This document shows positions 25,101 to 37,816 of a DNA stretch of 64,000 bases, piece after piece. Numbering within the stretch: the first letter of the stretch is position 1; each line of letters opens with the position of its first letter. This DNA is from Udeniomyces pyricola. Taxonomy: Eukaryota > Basidiomycota > Tremellomycetes > Cystofilobasidiales > Mrakiaceae. The stretch is from assembly GCA_039545295.1 (NCBI GenBank), contig BCIK01000028.1, positions 226,760 to 290,759 on the forward strand, written 5' to 3'. A model generated the notes under the pieces. That model was not told the origin of the DNA. It saw only the letters and a list, made by a program, of their open reading frames with translations, and did not search any database. The position numbers were made by a program, and so were the translations under genes.

Positions 25101-25640
25101 CAAGAAGAAGAAGAGGAGGAGCAGAGACATGATCGTGACGGTGAGGATATCACAGATGAGGAAGATGACGACGATCAGTGGGGTAGCAGGAGTAGTGGAG
25201 GTATGTGGAGCGGGATGGGCTTCTGGGGTGAGAAAAAGAGGAAGAGAACTATCAAGTCTCCGACCGTCTCGGTTGGGACACCTTCCTCCTCGACCTCATC
25301 GTCTCCCTCAGGACGAGAAAAGAAGAGCCTTGCCACGGCCAACGACAGCAACGACGCCAACAAGAAGAAAAAGAAGAAGAAGAAGACGACAGGTTCGACT
25401 GCTTTCTCATCGGTCGATTGGATTCAACTCGCTTCGGTCGCCATTGCCGTTGGCGCTATCGGGGTCGCTGTTGTATACTCCACGTCCTCCCCTGTCTCAT
25501 CTACTTTTGGTGGTGGACGGGGAGGAGGAGGGCCGTTAGCAGGGGGAGCGGCCGCGTTGGGATTCGAGAGCTGGAAAGAATTGGTCGGTTACGGAGGGGA
25601 TGTCGTCGAGGAGATCTTTGGAGCGGCTTGGGGGACTTGA
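22135..25640 (+). CDS. TBC-domain Rab GTPase-activating protein, TBC1D20/Gyp8-like, tail-anchored
   Basis: GAP for a Rab1/Ypt1-type GTPase at the ER or Golgi, by homology to TBC1D20 and yeast Gyp8. Exon 1 ends in IRRSV and splices to WSFFLGHD (acceptor ends 22482), forming TBC motif A. About 340 residues of Ser/Thr/Pro-rich sequence then intervene before motif B (IHLDTNRAF, catalytic Arg) and motif C (GYFQGFHDI, catalytic Gln). The fold continues in later exons: NLRLMKRILRALDPDL, NQTTPLPFFALSQLLTLFAH, FLLSWNPVMVVYLGVA and LIDSKRSLLLSLAP. The C-terminus has an acidic stretch, a Lys run and one hydrophobic helix (WIQLASVAIAVGAIGVAVVY) near the end, a probable ER anchor as in TBC1D20. Introns: after 22314, 23919-24019, 24075-24207, 24350-24548 (approximate). 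Confidence 0.87.
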
Positions 25641-26871
25641 GCGGGAACGGTGGAAGGGATGGGGGAGAACGAAAAGAAGAAGAAGAAGGGAACAAGAACG
25701 ACATTGACAACAACAATAAAGGAACAGAAACAAAGGTTCTCTCTTGCAGACGGGCCTTTGTTCTCCTATTCTTCGGTTCTTTTTGTTCTCGCTGTTATCC
25801 TTCAGGCTCTGTTTTTTGTTTTTTTTTTTTCTTCTTCTTCTTTCTTCTTCTCTTTTTGGTGTGTTTTTGCTGAGGTATGTTCGGTTTGATCGACCCCGGC
25901 GTGTTGGCTTTGCATTGTGAAATTAAGTAGAGAGCCAAAGCAAGAAGAAGGGAACTCGTTCAGGAGGAGACGGAACGCAAGAAGAAAATGGGGTCGGCCA
26001 ATATCAAGGCTGCATGACCTGGGGCCGGGCCGGGCCGGGCCGGGTCGGGTTGGCTGGGGTTATGTATTCGGTCATGTTGCTTAATCAGATCCGACTTGGA
26101 AGGAATTTCATGAAAATAAAACAGTGGGCGAGTGCGAAACAAAATTCATTACCAGAATGGCAAAAGAAAATGAAGGAAGAGACAGGGCAATTCAAAGGGT
26201 TCAAGGAGAAACGGACCATGTAATTTGGGGATACCAATAAGCGGAAAAAAGAGGGACCAAGTGGTACGTATGATGCAAGTGAGAGGCCACGTTCATGAGA
26301 AGCAAACAAAGAAAGAAGAACTGGTCTCATGATCATATGCCAGCGGCTGACCGATGATTTGGGGCGATGAGAACGAAGCAAGGAGATTGGATGAAAAGCA
26401 AGGGGAAGGAGTCTCGTGGAAGGTTGTGACGGTTGGAAGGGCAAGATGTGGGCGCGAAGCAGCAGGAGAGGAGAGAACATCAAGCCATACAAGCTGACAG
26501 AATGCATCGACCCGGCAAGAAAGGAAGAAAAGCGTCAACAATGATCGTAATTGACGGAAGGGTGAACGCAAAATGCGAGATAGGCAGAGAAGAAACAAGA
26601 ATTAAGAGCCCACGGGGCTTTGGAATGAAATGTGAGGAGCGTGAATCAAACGCAAAAAAGGGACGAAGAAGTGGAGACCAAAGAATGGACCCAAACGCAG
26701 ATGGTCGGATGAGGTAACAATGAACTTGTGCAGTGGTGAGATGTAGCATGAAAGGCCTTCCTGCTGACTGCAGAGATAGTCGGAACACGAGTTGTAAGCG
26801 ACGAAACGATGAGCCTAATTTCACCCCAACAGACTCCCTGATGCACACCATGACTGACTTACGGCGAATGT
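25641..26871. other. Convergent 3' spacer between TBC and Msb1 genes
   Basis: 1.2 kb between convergent genes. It contains a T-rich run (25817-25860), a GGGCC array (26021-26044) and many short open frames with no family resemblance. Nothing coding is supported. Confidence 0.5.
26021..26051. repeat. GGGCC tandem repeat
   Basis: About four copies of GGGCC followed by GGGTC and GGGTT variants. It is G-rich on the plus strand and could form a G-quadruplex. Confidence 0.8.
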
Positions 26872-29800
26872 CTACACCACTCTTGCTGTCATAGGGCCGT
26901 CCTGGCCTTGATTAAATATACCAGTGATCGTTTTGGATTTGGTCCTATTCTTGGGCATAACGACTCCATCGGCATCGAGTCGAAGCGTCCCAAACTTGTC
27001 GTCATTGCCTTGATCGAGCGTCGTCGTGAAGGAATAGGGTCGATCGTGGGTAATGGAAGCAGGATCACTGGATATGGACTTTGCGGTGATCGAGTGACCA
27101 AGATTGATTGGCGGGCCGAGTTCAAGGGTTGAAGCAGAGGGCATGATGGATGATGGTGGTGAGCCAGCTAAGGAACGATCGTAGGAAGGGATGGTGGGCA
27201 CAGACGAATGACCTGATTGAGCCGAGGAAAGGTCGAGCGAGGAGCTTGCAGTGGTCATCGTCGTCGCTGTTGAAGCGGCTGTCGGCTTAATATCCACTTG
27301 TTGATCGTCTTCTTCATCGAGAGAGCGGGCTGCATCGGCAGAGAGATGAATAACGACTGAAGCCTTGTCCTCTTCAATGAGATCATCTGAGGTAGATGAC
27401 ACAAGTCTACGCGAGCTTTGGGCAGGGCCGACGGTCGTCTTGATCGCAGGGCCTACCACCGACCCGACTGGGGGAAACGATGGTGGATGGGTCAAGGTTG
27501 GATGGGCAACAGAAGGTCTGGGCTGAGTTATCGGGGAAGCCGAACTCGTTGATGTAGTCGTCGTGGTGATTGAGGAATGATCGGAGGTTGCTCGCTTCCC
27601 TTCATCGTTACCGCTAGATAGAGCGCTGATGAAGCGAGAAGTTGAGGAGAGCGAAAATGAAGAAGCATATCGACCGCCATCCTTGCCGCCGTGACTGTTC
27701 GGTGAGGGTCGACCAGCGGGCGGGGAAAGCGCATTCCGGTCCCTGGCGGGAGTAGATGAGGCCGAGACCGACTTTCCAGTTGTATGATCAGCGAGGAGAG
27801 ATGTGGATGACGTCGACTTGCGTCGTCCGACCGAAGGCGGCAGAGAAAAGAGTGAGGATAGTCGATTGTGTCGTTTCTGGGTGGAGGCAGGGGTAGAAAG
27901 GGGGTCGCTGGCTCTGCTGTTGGGCGATGGTCTAGAAGCAGAGAAGGGTGGAGGAGTAGACACTTGAGTGACATCAGTGGATTGGGTGGAGGATGTGATC
28001 AGACTAGTCTTTAAGGGAGAGGTCGGCGAAGGGATGGAAGGGGATGCAAGGGAGATGAGGAGCCAGTTTGGCGCGGGTATGGGTGTCCTTTTTCTATCAG
28101 CAGCAGAAGGGGATGTGCTCGGCGACCTGGTGGTACCGGCGAGGGCATCAGTAGCTGATGGCAGGAGCTCATAAAGTCCAAAGGACGGCAACGATGGAGT
28201 CGCATGCGGATCCAAGACAACGTTCTGGGAAAACTCAAAGAAAACCTCATCGAGCGTTCGGATCGAGATCTCGGTAACATTGGCCGTTGTTGCCGAGATG
28301 GCTGACGTTTTAATGGATGGAGAAGGTATATGTGCTAGCGAAGGAGAAGACTGATCAGAGATGGGAACCGGGACAACTGGATGGACGGGAGGCATCTTGT
28401 CAGCGGAGGAGATGACGGGCGTCGTTGTTGCGGAGGGGAAATGACGAGATGACCGATCTTCGGATGAATAAATACTGTCTCTTTGAGGGCTACTGCTCCT
28501 TTGTAGGATGCGGTTCATCTCCTCTGATCGAGCCGAGATTCGCTTTGGACTCCCACTCGGCTGCGGAAGGTCCAATTTTTCGCCAATGACCAGCGTGGAT
28601 GGCGAAGTGACAGCCGTGTCACTAAAACCTAGACTGGCAAAAGCGTCCCAAGATGAGTCGGGAGCGACGAGAGGCGATTCAATTGCGTTGTTTGCGATGT
28701 TGGGCGATGAGGTGAGAACTGTCGATAGGGTGGGAGGCGTGGAAATCAATCCGAATTCTGAGAACTCCGAGCCAAGGAATTCAGATGGCGGCGTGAGGAT
28801 ATCGGATCGGGAGTGGCCCGAGAATTGAGAAAGGGAGTTACTGGCGTTGCGACTGAAGTGGCTTCCTCCGGTTGGAGAATAGGAACTGAGGCCGCTGAGG
28901 CTTGAAGGCGTCCGGAAGGGACGATACATGGGCTCCTTCTCACACAGCTCCTTTTCCTCGCGCTCCTTGTGATGTCGGCGATCCTCGATCTCCGCTTCAA
29001 TGCTGGAAGGCAAAACGTAAGGGTGAAGACCATGTATAATCTCGATTGTCCTCATTGTTTCCGAGCTGAACACCTCGTCGAGGCTCGGATTGGCTCCTTC
29101 TGCTCTGTTCGCGTCGATGTGTGCTTTGAGCTGCTGCCAGCTACGATGATTGAGGAGACTGATCACGGGAAGAGATTGGAAGGCGTGGCAGGCGAGAAAG
29201 AAGGGATCCATCTTGGGGTTCGCCGCTGAGGTCGTCGGTGTTGTTGAAGGAGGGAAACGAATTTTGACGTGCAGAGCTGAGTAGGAGCGAGGAAGTGATT
29301 GAGAAGGGATCGATGGATAGAGACTGGACTCGGCTGCCGTGCCGTACTCTTGGATGAGAGGAAGGAGACGAGTCGGGATCTGGACTTGTCGGGCTTGATC
29401 TCTGGAGGAAGAACCACACAGATTCGACCACATATATGGTAAGCATCTGGGCTCAAACGTGAGTGTAAGCAACTCATACTTATTTCGTGTTCATACATAC
29501 CTCGTGTATGCCATGAGAACATGCTGCATCTGTCTTGCATACTGGTCAACCTCGCTCACCAAGCCCTCGACCCTGACCTCTTTTTGGTCTTGCCTGAAAA
29601 TCCAGTACCCCATCATTCCTGCCAGCTTAGCCGCACTCATCCCAGTTTCTCTGTCGTAAGCTGAAGAGGTCATAAGAATGCATGAGACGGTATCGAGTAA
29701 TCTCTTATCTGTGTCTTCCGGGACCCTCGCCCATGCGTCGACTGGGTAACCTGCCTCGCGCTCGAGAGATGCGAACCGAGTGTAGAAGTGGGCACGAGAA

Positions 29801-30854
29801 GGATCTGGCTTGAGGTGACGGAGAGCATAAAGAATGATGGCAGCGAGATCGTGTGGATGCGAGCAGTATTCCAGCTCCGAGAGGAACAGCTGATATGGGG
29901 AGAGAGGGGTGATATTGAGAGATGAGAGTTTGGATGACTGTTGGTCAAATAGGTTAGGGCGGGCGAACCGAAGGTAGCTAAGAATGACATCGCGTTGCTT
30001 GGAGAGAGATGATGGAAGGCAGTGAAGGCGAAAGAGACCGGGGACAGCGAGGTCTGCGACAGATATGCAAGAGATCAGATAAAAGATAATGGACACATTC
30101 GTCAGCTTGGTGACTTGTCTAGTGTCATGGATCCGGCCCGGTCCCGAGCCATGGCATGTCATCTTATTCTGTTATATTATATTCCTAAATTGTTACTTTA
30201 CGCCCAGAACAAGCTCGTGGATTTGCATATATCCGAGTGGTGTGTATGGAAGCTGGATGGAGAGAAGAGCTAATCCAGGAGTCACCCACCTCGCTCTTTA
30301 AGCCCCTGACCGACAGTCTTGATCAGCTGCTCGGTTTCATCAGACGTGAGCCACACATCGCCGTTGAGCACTCGGAGGTCTGCTATCTTTCTGGCCGCTT
30401 CTTCGTCATCGTTGACGTCAAGATGGGACGACTCTTTGGTTGCTCTGAGGGCTTGTTCAGACGGGGGAGGAGCGGGACTGCTGTTCATCTCGTTTTCAAG
30501 CGAAAGCTCGAGCCTCGGCGCAGTGCGGGGTTCGGGTTCGGGAGCGGGAGGGGCCGCCGATGCAGGTGCCCATTGCTTGACGAGAAGGTTGAGGGAGGAA
30601 AGTGAGCGTCGCTTCTCCGGCGCCGGGCGAGATGAAGAGGGAAGACGAGGAACTGCGACGGCTGAGTCAAAATGTGAGGAAGCGAAAGAGGAGGAGTTGG
30701 AAGAAGAAGTCGTAGGTCCGGGTGGGGAAGAGGTCGATGGCGACGACGACGGAGGGTTGAACGCTGCTGTTGGAGGACTATCGCGTCGATTGTCAGGACT
30801 GATGGGGGACGAGGATGTGCCTAAAGAGAAGGATGCCTTGAACCGGGACAACAT
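26872..30854 (-). CDS. Msb1-domain (Msb1/Mug8-like) morphogenesis protein
   Basis: Multi-exon gene, start at 30854 (MLSRFKASFSLG), chosen because upstream in-frame sequence looks like leader. After a Ser/Pro-rich N-terminus comes DVWLTSDETEQLIKTVGQGL, then an all-helical region: VPGLFRLHCLPSSLSKQRDV, PLSPYQLFLSELEYCSHPHD, SAAKLAGMMGYWIF and DQYARQMQHVLMAY. This RhoGAP-like layout fits the fungal Msb1/Mug8 domain, whose members act with Cdc42/Rho1 in bud or polarity control. The next exon holds ARQVQIPTRLLPLIQEYGTA and LHVKIRFP. The remaining 600 residues are Ser/Thr/Pro-rich and disordered, ending MTARVV. Assignment rests on recalled family features, not a search, so confidence is moderate. 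Introns lie near 29403-29510 and 30055-30285. Confidence 0.65.
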
Positions 30855-31808
30855 GGCTCGACGGGGAAAGCAGTGATGGAGATGGATGCCTTGGAGGATG
30901 AGGGACGTTGATCCATGCTGGACGGCAAGCTGCAAGGCTCATGGAGATACGATGCTCCATGCGTTTTGCGCAGCGCATCAGATCGATCGGAATATCATCG
31001 TATATGCATGCGCCCAACGACAACTTGCAACTGGCATTGGCTGACCAACCTGCAGTGTGCCCTTATGACTGATTAAACTATATATGTATTTGGCTGACGA
31101 ACGGACCTCTCCGCCTCACGTATATCATGATCAGTACGCAGCGTCAGCATCATTCCATTCCATGCTTCGCTGGCGCCAGTCGGGCCGGAGCAAGACGGCG
31201 AAAAAGAAAAGCTACACAAATAAATAGATAAATAAATAAATAAATAAACATAAACATAAAAAAGACGGAGGGGCGAGCGATGACGGTACTGGATATATAC
31301 GGCCGGCACAAGCCCCCTGGTGGAATGATCAACTTTGCGCGTGATTGCAAGAGCAGCTAATTGGAGAGTGCCACTTAGCCGATGATCATGGGGTTTCTAG
31401 TGTCTCCTTCGATTCCTTCCTCACGTCGACTAGAAACCCTCTTTCTCTCCCTCCCTTTTGCTTCGACTTTGCCCCCCGTTCCAGACCTCACCACTCATTC
31501 ATATACCCCTTCCAGCACACCCTCACAGAGGCTTCTACACTCTGCTCAACTACACCGAGCCACCCCACATCGTCATCACCAAGCCCACAAACGTAGTACT
31601 GTACACAATCAACTCAACAAAACAACAAGCCCCTTTCTTGTCGCCCCCCCCCCCCTTCTTCCTACCTTCGTCCTTACACCCACCAGCACCGCATACATAT
31701 CCTACGACAGCTCTTTTTTTTCCTTTTCTGTAGTCATCTGTACTACCTGACGCCACCTGCCGCTCCACTCTCACTCTCACGCTCCGCCACCCTCTCTCAC
31801 CGTTGAGA
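30855..31808. promoter_or_regulatory. Divergent promoter region, Msb1 gene / membrane protein gene
   Basis: 0.95 kb between divergent starts. It includes an AAATA-type repeat (31217-31260) and, before the plus-strand start, about 350 bases of C/T-rich leader with a 12-C run at 31644-31655. No coding exon is supported. Confidence 0.45.
31644..31655. repeat. Poly-C tract, 12 bases
   Basis: Uninterrupted C run in the presumed 5' leader of the membrane protein gene. Confidence 0.85.
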
Positions 31809-34317
31809 ATGTCGACATTTGAGCGTAGCCTTGCCGCATTTCGCATCGGACTGGCCGGCCACAAACACAAACTCAAGACTGACAAGCGAGATACTTCTCT
31901 GAGTTCTCGAGGTGAGTCAGACTCCATCCTTATGGATAGGACGACGACGATCAGAGGTCGGAAGTATGGAACGCTAGGGCCGGAGTAAGGGCCCGTGCGG
32001 CCTTAGCCGAAGAGTCGAAGCGCAGAGAGGGGCGAGAACGAGGGGGAGGCGGGAGGTGGCTTGCTCCCCGCCGACGAACGAGCCAAGGACTGAGGAAGAT
32101 GATTTATCGTTGTAGATATACGTCTTTCCTGTGGGTTGTATCGTTGATTTGATACCATGTTGTGGACTGTGTCCGAGGCAACGGACATGTTGGTGGCTGC
32201 TGAGATGTTGGAGAGCGACAGTCAGCTGCGCGTTCTGTTGGTGGTATGCGTGTTGATGACGACTGACGTTGCCCCTCTGACCTCGACGTACCCCTCTAGC
32301 CACTGGCGGAACCTGCTCCTCCCTCTACACGTTTCCTAGCGCCTCGACGACGTTTGATGCCTCGTCTGGTCCCCTCAAGTTCGTTTGGGACCCGAATTGT
32401 CTCGACGCGACCCACGTCGATCTTACCCTTCGCGCCCCTCAGCTAGCGCAACCCATCATTAAGGTTGGTATTCGTCTCCCCGGGGAGTTGAACCGCTGCC
32501 GCACTCGAGCTGTAACCTGACTATATGCGCTCTTTTTCAGATCTTTTCCAAGGTTCCCTTTGATTCTGGATCGTACTCGACGACGCTGCTACCCAAATGG
32601 TGGAACTCTACCGAGTCGGTTCAGCTCCAAATGACCATTTCCGACTCGGACACTCCGCCATTCCTTTCGTCTTCTATCGCTGGACCAGCATTCCAAGTCA
32701 CTTACCCTCAAGTCAGTCTCAGTACGACCGTCGCTGGTGGATCAACTGTGGCTGCGCCAGCAGCAGACACCTGTGAGTTCTAAATTCGCCGCCGCTTTTC
32801 CAGTCGCAATTCATCGCTGATGCTGTTGTTGCCCCTTTCAGCCAAGCCTGATTCGATCTACGTGAGCTATCGGGTTAAAAGCTCGGGTCTCAATGCAGGT
32901 AGCGTCTTCGCTGCCGTCTTCTTTCCCGTATGTATGATGTTGGCCAGATATGCTCTTACCCTTGCTTCACTCCTGGTTAGATCAACGATTGGCCTCCTAA
33001 TCCGAATTCACGCCCTACATTTTGCTGCAGATCATCGTTATCTGCGCGGCAGTCTTCCTTTACGTTCGGATGGTCCGCGCGAAGCAAGCCAAGAAGCGTC
33101 AGCGCTGGTCTCAGGCGATCGGTCAGTTCTCGTCTACGCGTGACCGGAAAACCGTACCATATACGCACTCACTTACGATTGCTCCGAATTTCTCTCTCTT
33201 GCTCTCGCTCTCTCCATCGCTCCAGACAACCGAATGTCCGTCATTTCTCAGTCATGGCAGCCCGGACAGACAGGCACCCCTCGCAAGTCGTCAGGTCTCT
33301 CCCAGAACGACCGACGCTCTACGTTCCACGATGGACGTCCCTCGACTTCAACCTACGGTGGCACTAACCTTGCTGGGCGGGGCGTCAACGCTATTCCCGG
33401 CTCTACTGGACCCTACGATTACCCTATCACTGGCGGAAGAGTCAGCAACGAGATGTCTGAGAACCCGGCCAACTTCGCTCGTCCGCTCACGAGCGTTTTC
33501 CTCAGTCAAGAGAGGCGGTCTCGGGTTGTCTCGTTTGCCGAAAACTCAGGATCGAATCGAGGATCCCCCACTGGCCACGGCTCAAATGCTTCGGGAGGAA
33601 CGTTTGGTGCTCTCGTCGGCCCGACCGCTCATCACGCACAGCATCGATCCTTGGGTGGTCAGTCAGGTCTTGGACTTGGCCAACCCGGTCATACGTCAGG
33701 GACTGGACAGCAACGGCCGGTCATCAATCCTCCTCGCGGTACTAGTGGACTCGGAAGGGAAAGTCCTGACATGACGTTGAGCCCGGAACAAGAGCAAGGG
33801 CCCTGGGTTCTCGGCGACGTGAGCATGGACGACGATGCCTATGGCGGCATGCGCCCAATGCCAGCCGCAAAGAGTGAGTAGCTAAGCTCATTCTGGTCTG
33901 AGATGGCTCAGACGCTTGAGATCACTCTGATGCGGAAACTTGGAGCTAAACAATCACGTCCCGCTTCGTTTCTCCCTTGCTTTTTTTTTTTGCCCAGCCA
34001 TCAACCACTCGATCCATCACGGCTCCCCAATCGTCTCCCATCCTAGCGCTTTCTCTACTGCCGCCTTCCCCTCCCCACCAGTGACGATGCCACCCAAAGC
34101 TGCGACGCCGAGCTCTGCAACTTCTGCCATCTCGTCGTATTTCCCCGCACCTCCTACGCAATCTGGTGTGGATCCAAATCTTTTACTTCAAGGGTATGCG
34201 GCCAAAGTCGAGCAGCATGCCAGCAAGAGGATGACGATTCTCGCAGGTGGAAACAACCCGTTCAGGTCGAGCATGGTCGGTGAGGTAGGGGACACCTCTC
34301 ACCCTTCGGCAACGTAA
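31809..34317 (+). CDS. Single-pass membrane protein with extracellular Cys domain and long Ser/Gly-rich cytosolic tail
   Basis: I do not recognise a named family. The core exon after the acceptor at 32299 reads TGGTC, TTFDASSGPLKFVWD and CLDATHVDLTLRAPQLAQP, then LLPKWWNSTESVQLQMTISD, a beta-rich ectodomain. A transmembrane helix follows (AVFFPIIVICAAVFLYVRMV) with a basic KAKKRQRW-like stop. The tail is Ser/Gly/Pro-rich. At 33868-33881 the reading AAG AGT GAG TAG is both a stop and a GTGAGT donor. Splicing to the T10-tract acceptor after 33997 keeps frame and adds INHSIHHGSPIVS through to the stop at 34317. The N-terminus is the weak point: ATG 31809 (MSTFERSLAAFRIGLAG) fits in phase with the 32299 acceptor but gives no signal peptide, so an unseen exon between 31914 and 32299 is possible. 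Confidence 0.65.
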
Positions 34318-34646
34318 TTCGAAAGCCATTGGTTCGAATGCCTACTTGCTGTCCCCTTTTTGTTTATGGAGTTCTACTATTCCTCTCCATGACGATCTTC
34401 CTCGCCTCTAACACGGATTATCGCTTGCGAATAATTCTTACAAGCACTTTCGGTTTTTTTCTTGATTTTTCTCCTTTGTTTTACTTTGCTTTTCTCCGGC
34501 CTGTTCTCCATGTTTATCCAACTTAACGACTCTGCTGCCTTCAACGCCCTGATGCCTATGTTTGCTCGTCTAATCCAGCCCTACTTCGCAAAGTCCTTTC
34601 AGCTTCTTCCTCTACTTGTCCTTCCGTTTTGGAGCTCGCTCTCGAT

Positions 34647-34659
34647 CCCCCCCCCCCCC
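34647..34659. repeat. Poly-C tract, 13 bases
   Basis: Uninterrupted C run in the convergent 3' spacer. Confidence 0.85.
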
Positions 34660-35410
34660 TCTTGGTTCTTCCCTCGTTCCATGCCCTTCACGAATCAATT
34701 TTTCCCTACATTTCTCCAGCCCAGCCACGCCTATCTTCGTCTTGGTCCACTCTCCCCTTTCTCGTTGATCAAGGACTTTTCGTGTGTTTTTACTTAATTT
34801 CGTTCCGTTGGCAGACTCGGCCTACCAACTCAACATCAACTAGTATCCATATTGTCCACACTCCTTTGGCTTTTCTTAGTTTTCCTAGGTCTTCTTGCTT
34901 TGACCTGTGTTTGATGATCATGATGAGAGCTTTGTCTCTGCCATGCCTGCTCGTATCGCACTAATCGGCCGCAGCTGCCCACATGAAAAAGAAGAAGAAA
35001 AAACGATTGGAAAATGTCGATTTGGTGAGGTCGAAAGCTAGATATTCCGAGAGAGGAATGAATGGGACCATCTGCAGTGCGGCATGATGATTCACACCGG
35101 ATAGTCAGGGTTGATGAAAGGCTTGTCAAATTTGACCTAGCTTGTTTTTAATTTTTGCATGTTTGAGAGTGAGAAAGGAGAAGTGAAATGAAGAAAGAGC
35201 ATTAAAGAGTATGATGGAAGGAACTCATGTAGAGTAAGGGTATGCAGAGAAGGAAAGTCGTCGCCAACGATCCGGTTCGAAGGAGGAAAAAGGCCTGGTA
35301 CGTCTTTGGACGGGAGGCATGCAAGGGATGATCGAAGGACTAAACGAGAACAAGTAGAGGAGGAGAAATAAAAACGAAGGTGAACGAATAGAGTGGGGAT
35401 TTGAGCGGAA

Positions 35411-35433
35411 GGGGGGGGGGGGGGTTAAGAAAN
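35411..35433. repeat. Poly-G tract (14 bases) followed by an ambiguous base
   Basis: Fourteen G at 35411-35424, with the only N of the window at 35433. The ambiguity probably reflects poor reads after the homopolymer. Confidence 0.85.
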
Positions 35434-35528
35434 ACAAGAGAAAGATGGAGAGAAAGAGAGAAAGAGAGAAAGAGACAGAAGTAAGAGAAGGTAGGGAGTT
35501 AAATCCTTGTTCAATCTCCTACTCTCGT

Positions 35529-37784
35529 TCATGTGGGTGGAGTGAAGCTGAAATGTTCCGACGCCAACGCTTCGACCGAATCTCCACCCGTCAAGAGATC
35601 CAACATGCCCCCTTCCATCCACCAACTTCCCGTCTCTGGCGACCACGCAAAAAGCTCATTGTCGTAGTTGCTAGGATTAATAATAGTGCTAGGTACTCCT
35701 TCGTCGACCCCGGCGATGTCAGTTAAATCTGGCCCGTCATGCAGATCGAGGGAGGTAGTGGTGCATTCGATGTTGGATTCGAGTGGGATGGAGGATGATG
35801 TATCGTTCGAGAGGAGAGAATCGTCCCGGTGATGACTGAGCTCATTTTGGGCGGGATGACCAAGTAGATCAGATGAGGGTCGAAGATAAGACGGCATGGA
35901 CGGGGCGACGGATGTAGATTTCAGAGAGTGCATTCCAAACGACGATGTTGATCTGGACGTGGTGACCGGTGGAAACAGAGAGGGATTGAGGTCGGCGGAC
36001 GGACGAGCGTCAGAAGACATAGGAGTAAATTGAATCTCATTGCAATGTCCGACATTCGACGGCGGGTTGACGGGGTTGAGTAAAGGAGCAGAGTACGGTG
36101 AAGGAGAGCTTTCTTTCGCTGGTGTCGACGTGGAAGATGAATGTGAAGGCTCGTACCTAGCCGTTGCCGAAGGGGGTCCTCCGAGCTCACCGACAGGATT
36201 GTCGACGCCATGGTTGCCCTGGCCTGAGCTGTGGGTTGACAGCGGTGCAAATGCGAGGAGCGAACGAAGAAGCTTCCCGTGAAGAGCAATCGTTGACTCG
36301 TGATGAGAGGGAGAACATCGGGCTAGCTTTGCCGCTGCACGTGCGATGATCTCGAAGATCCTGGCGGTTGAGTCGCGATCGATGAGGTGGATGTCGAGGA
36401 GTCTCGCCGTAAACATCTGAAGATAATGCAGGCGAACGCGCAGGATCCGGACAAGTTTTCAGGACATTGGCTATGAGCTAGCGAATGATCCCTGCCATCA
36501 CACGCTCCGTCGCAAACATGTTCAACACGTACCTTTGCCAAAAAGAACGATGCGTACGCCGAAAAGAGATGGGCGGAGTCAGGCGAGAACCGGAGGACAT
36601 TGTCGTTCATTCCGAGCATGCATGTCAATATGCCGACGGCCCCACCGAGACAGACCGCAAGGGCAGCTCGTCGGTCCCGCTCGCGTTCTTCGACAGACTC
36701 GGAGCGAGGCTCACGGAACGCTTGGAACAACCAGTGATGGGCGATCTGAAGTCATTCGAGAGGACAAGTGACAAAGAACAAAAAAAAAAAGTAAAATACG
36801 ATAGAGCGGATACAGAAAGGCGAATGAGTCAGTTCGGGAGAGAAATAGACTAGGTCCAAGTACAGGCGACGGGTAAGCACATACGAGCAGCTTAGCATGA
36901 ATTCCAGTCGATTCGAGGCCTTCGATCCCAATCCCTTCAACCCTCCGAACCTCCTCCTTCCACTCTGCCTCCCATTCATCCACCGCCTTTTCAAACGAGG
37001 CAAATACCAATTGCAGATTGACGGGTGGTGTTGAAGGGGACCTTTCGGCATTGGTGTTGATGAGCTCAGAGTACGTTGAGACGAGCTGGCGAAGCACACA
37101 GGCCGCTGCGAAACGGGCGTCGAACGAGGTGCGAAGGGGGGAGAGGTGAAAAGTTCGGGCAGCTCGGACGGCCGCATCCAGTGGCATCATCGTTGGTTTG
37201 GAAGTCTGACCACATCCAGCGAATCTGACGGTTCAAGAGATACGATTGCGAGCGATGAGCAAAGGAAAAGTCGACGGTTGTTCGTTTCGTTTTACGTACG
37301 TATAGCCAAGAGAGTTATCTTACCTGCGATCGGCGTTGAACAACCAATAATGAAGTCTCTGTCGATTCCGATCCCACCTCTCATTCTCCTCCGAGACGTG
37401 CTCCCCTGGTTCACGCTTCACTGGGCGAGCGATTTCCAAGCTACACACACAAGGGATTCAATACAATGCAGACCAGAGGTCTGTCAGCTACTCGGGTCCG
37501 TCAAATCAACCGTCTGATTTCATCTGAATAGCGATTTTCACAGAACATCGAGCGATAAGAGGTTGGAAAAAGAACTTACTCCATGGCTATCCTACAAGCC
37601 ATGCCAAGTAGGACATAGCCATTTTCATCGCTTGATTCACGGAACTCTGTCATGAGACACAATGCTTGAACGCCCTCGATCGTCTTTTCATTATCGGCAA
37701 AAATGCGAAGGATCTGGTTGGAAGAGCAGAAGAGTCAACACAGGGATCGATGGGCAAGTATAGACCATCATGAGACGATCATCG

Positions 37785-37816
<32 letters not shown>

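Larger units (their letters stand above)
34318..35528. other. Convergent 3' spacer between membrane protein and Zn2Cys6 genes
   Basis: 1.2 kb, T-rich on the left and A/G-rich on the right. It contains a 13-C run, a 14-G run and one undetermined base. No coding exon is supported. Confidence 0.5.

Noticed and set aside
26085..26507. 140-codon minus-strand frame in the TBC/Msb1 spacer
   Set aside because: Composition follows the local G/A-rich strand bias; no start context, no recognisable domain.
30319..30876. 185-codon plus-strand frame
   Set aside because: Antisense shadow of the Ser/Pro-rich first exon of the Msb1-domain gene.
34287..34370. Possible tRNA: GGGGACA ... TGTCCCC then T run, with GGTTCGAATGC B-box-like motif
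   Set aside because: The 7-bp outer stem is real, but the T-stem does not pair, no D-arm or anticodon arm fits, and the left arm lies in coding sequence of the membrane protein gene. Probably chance.
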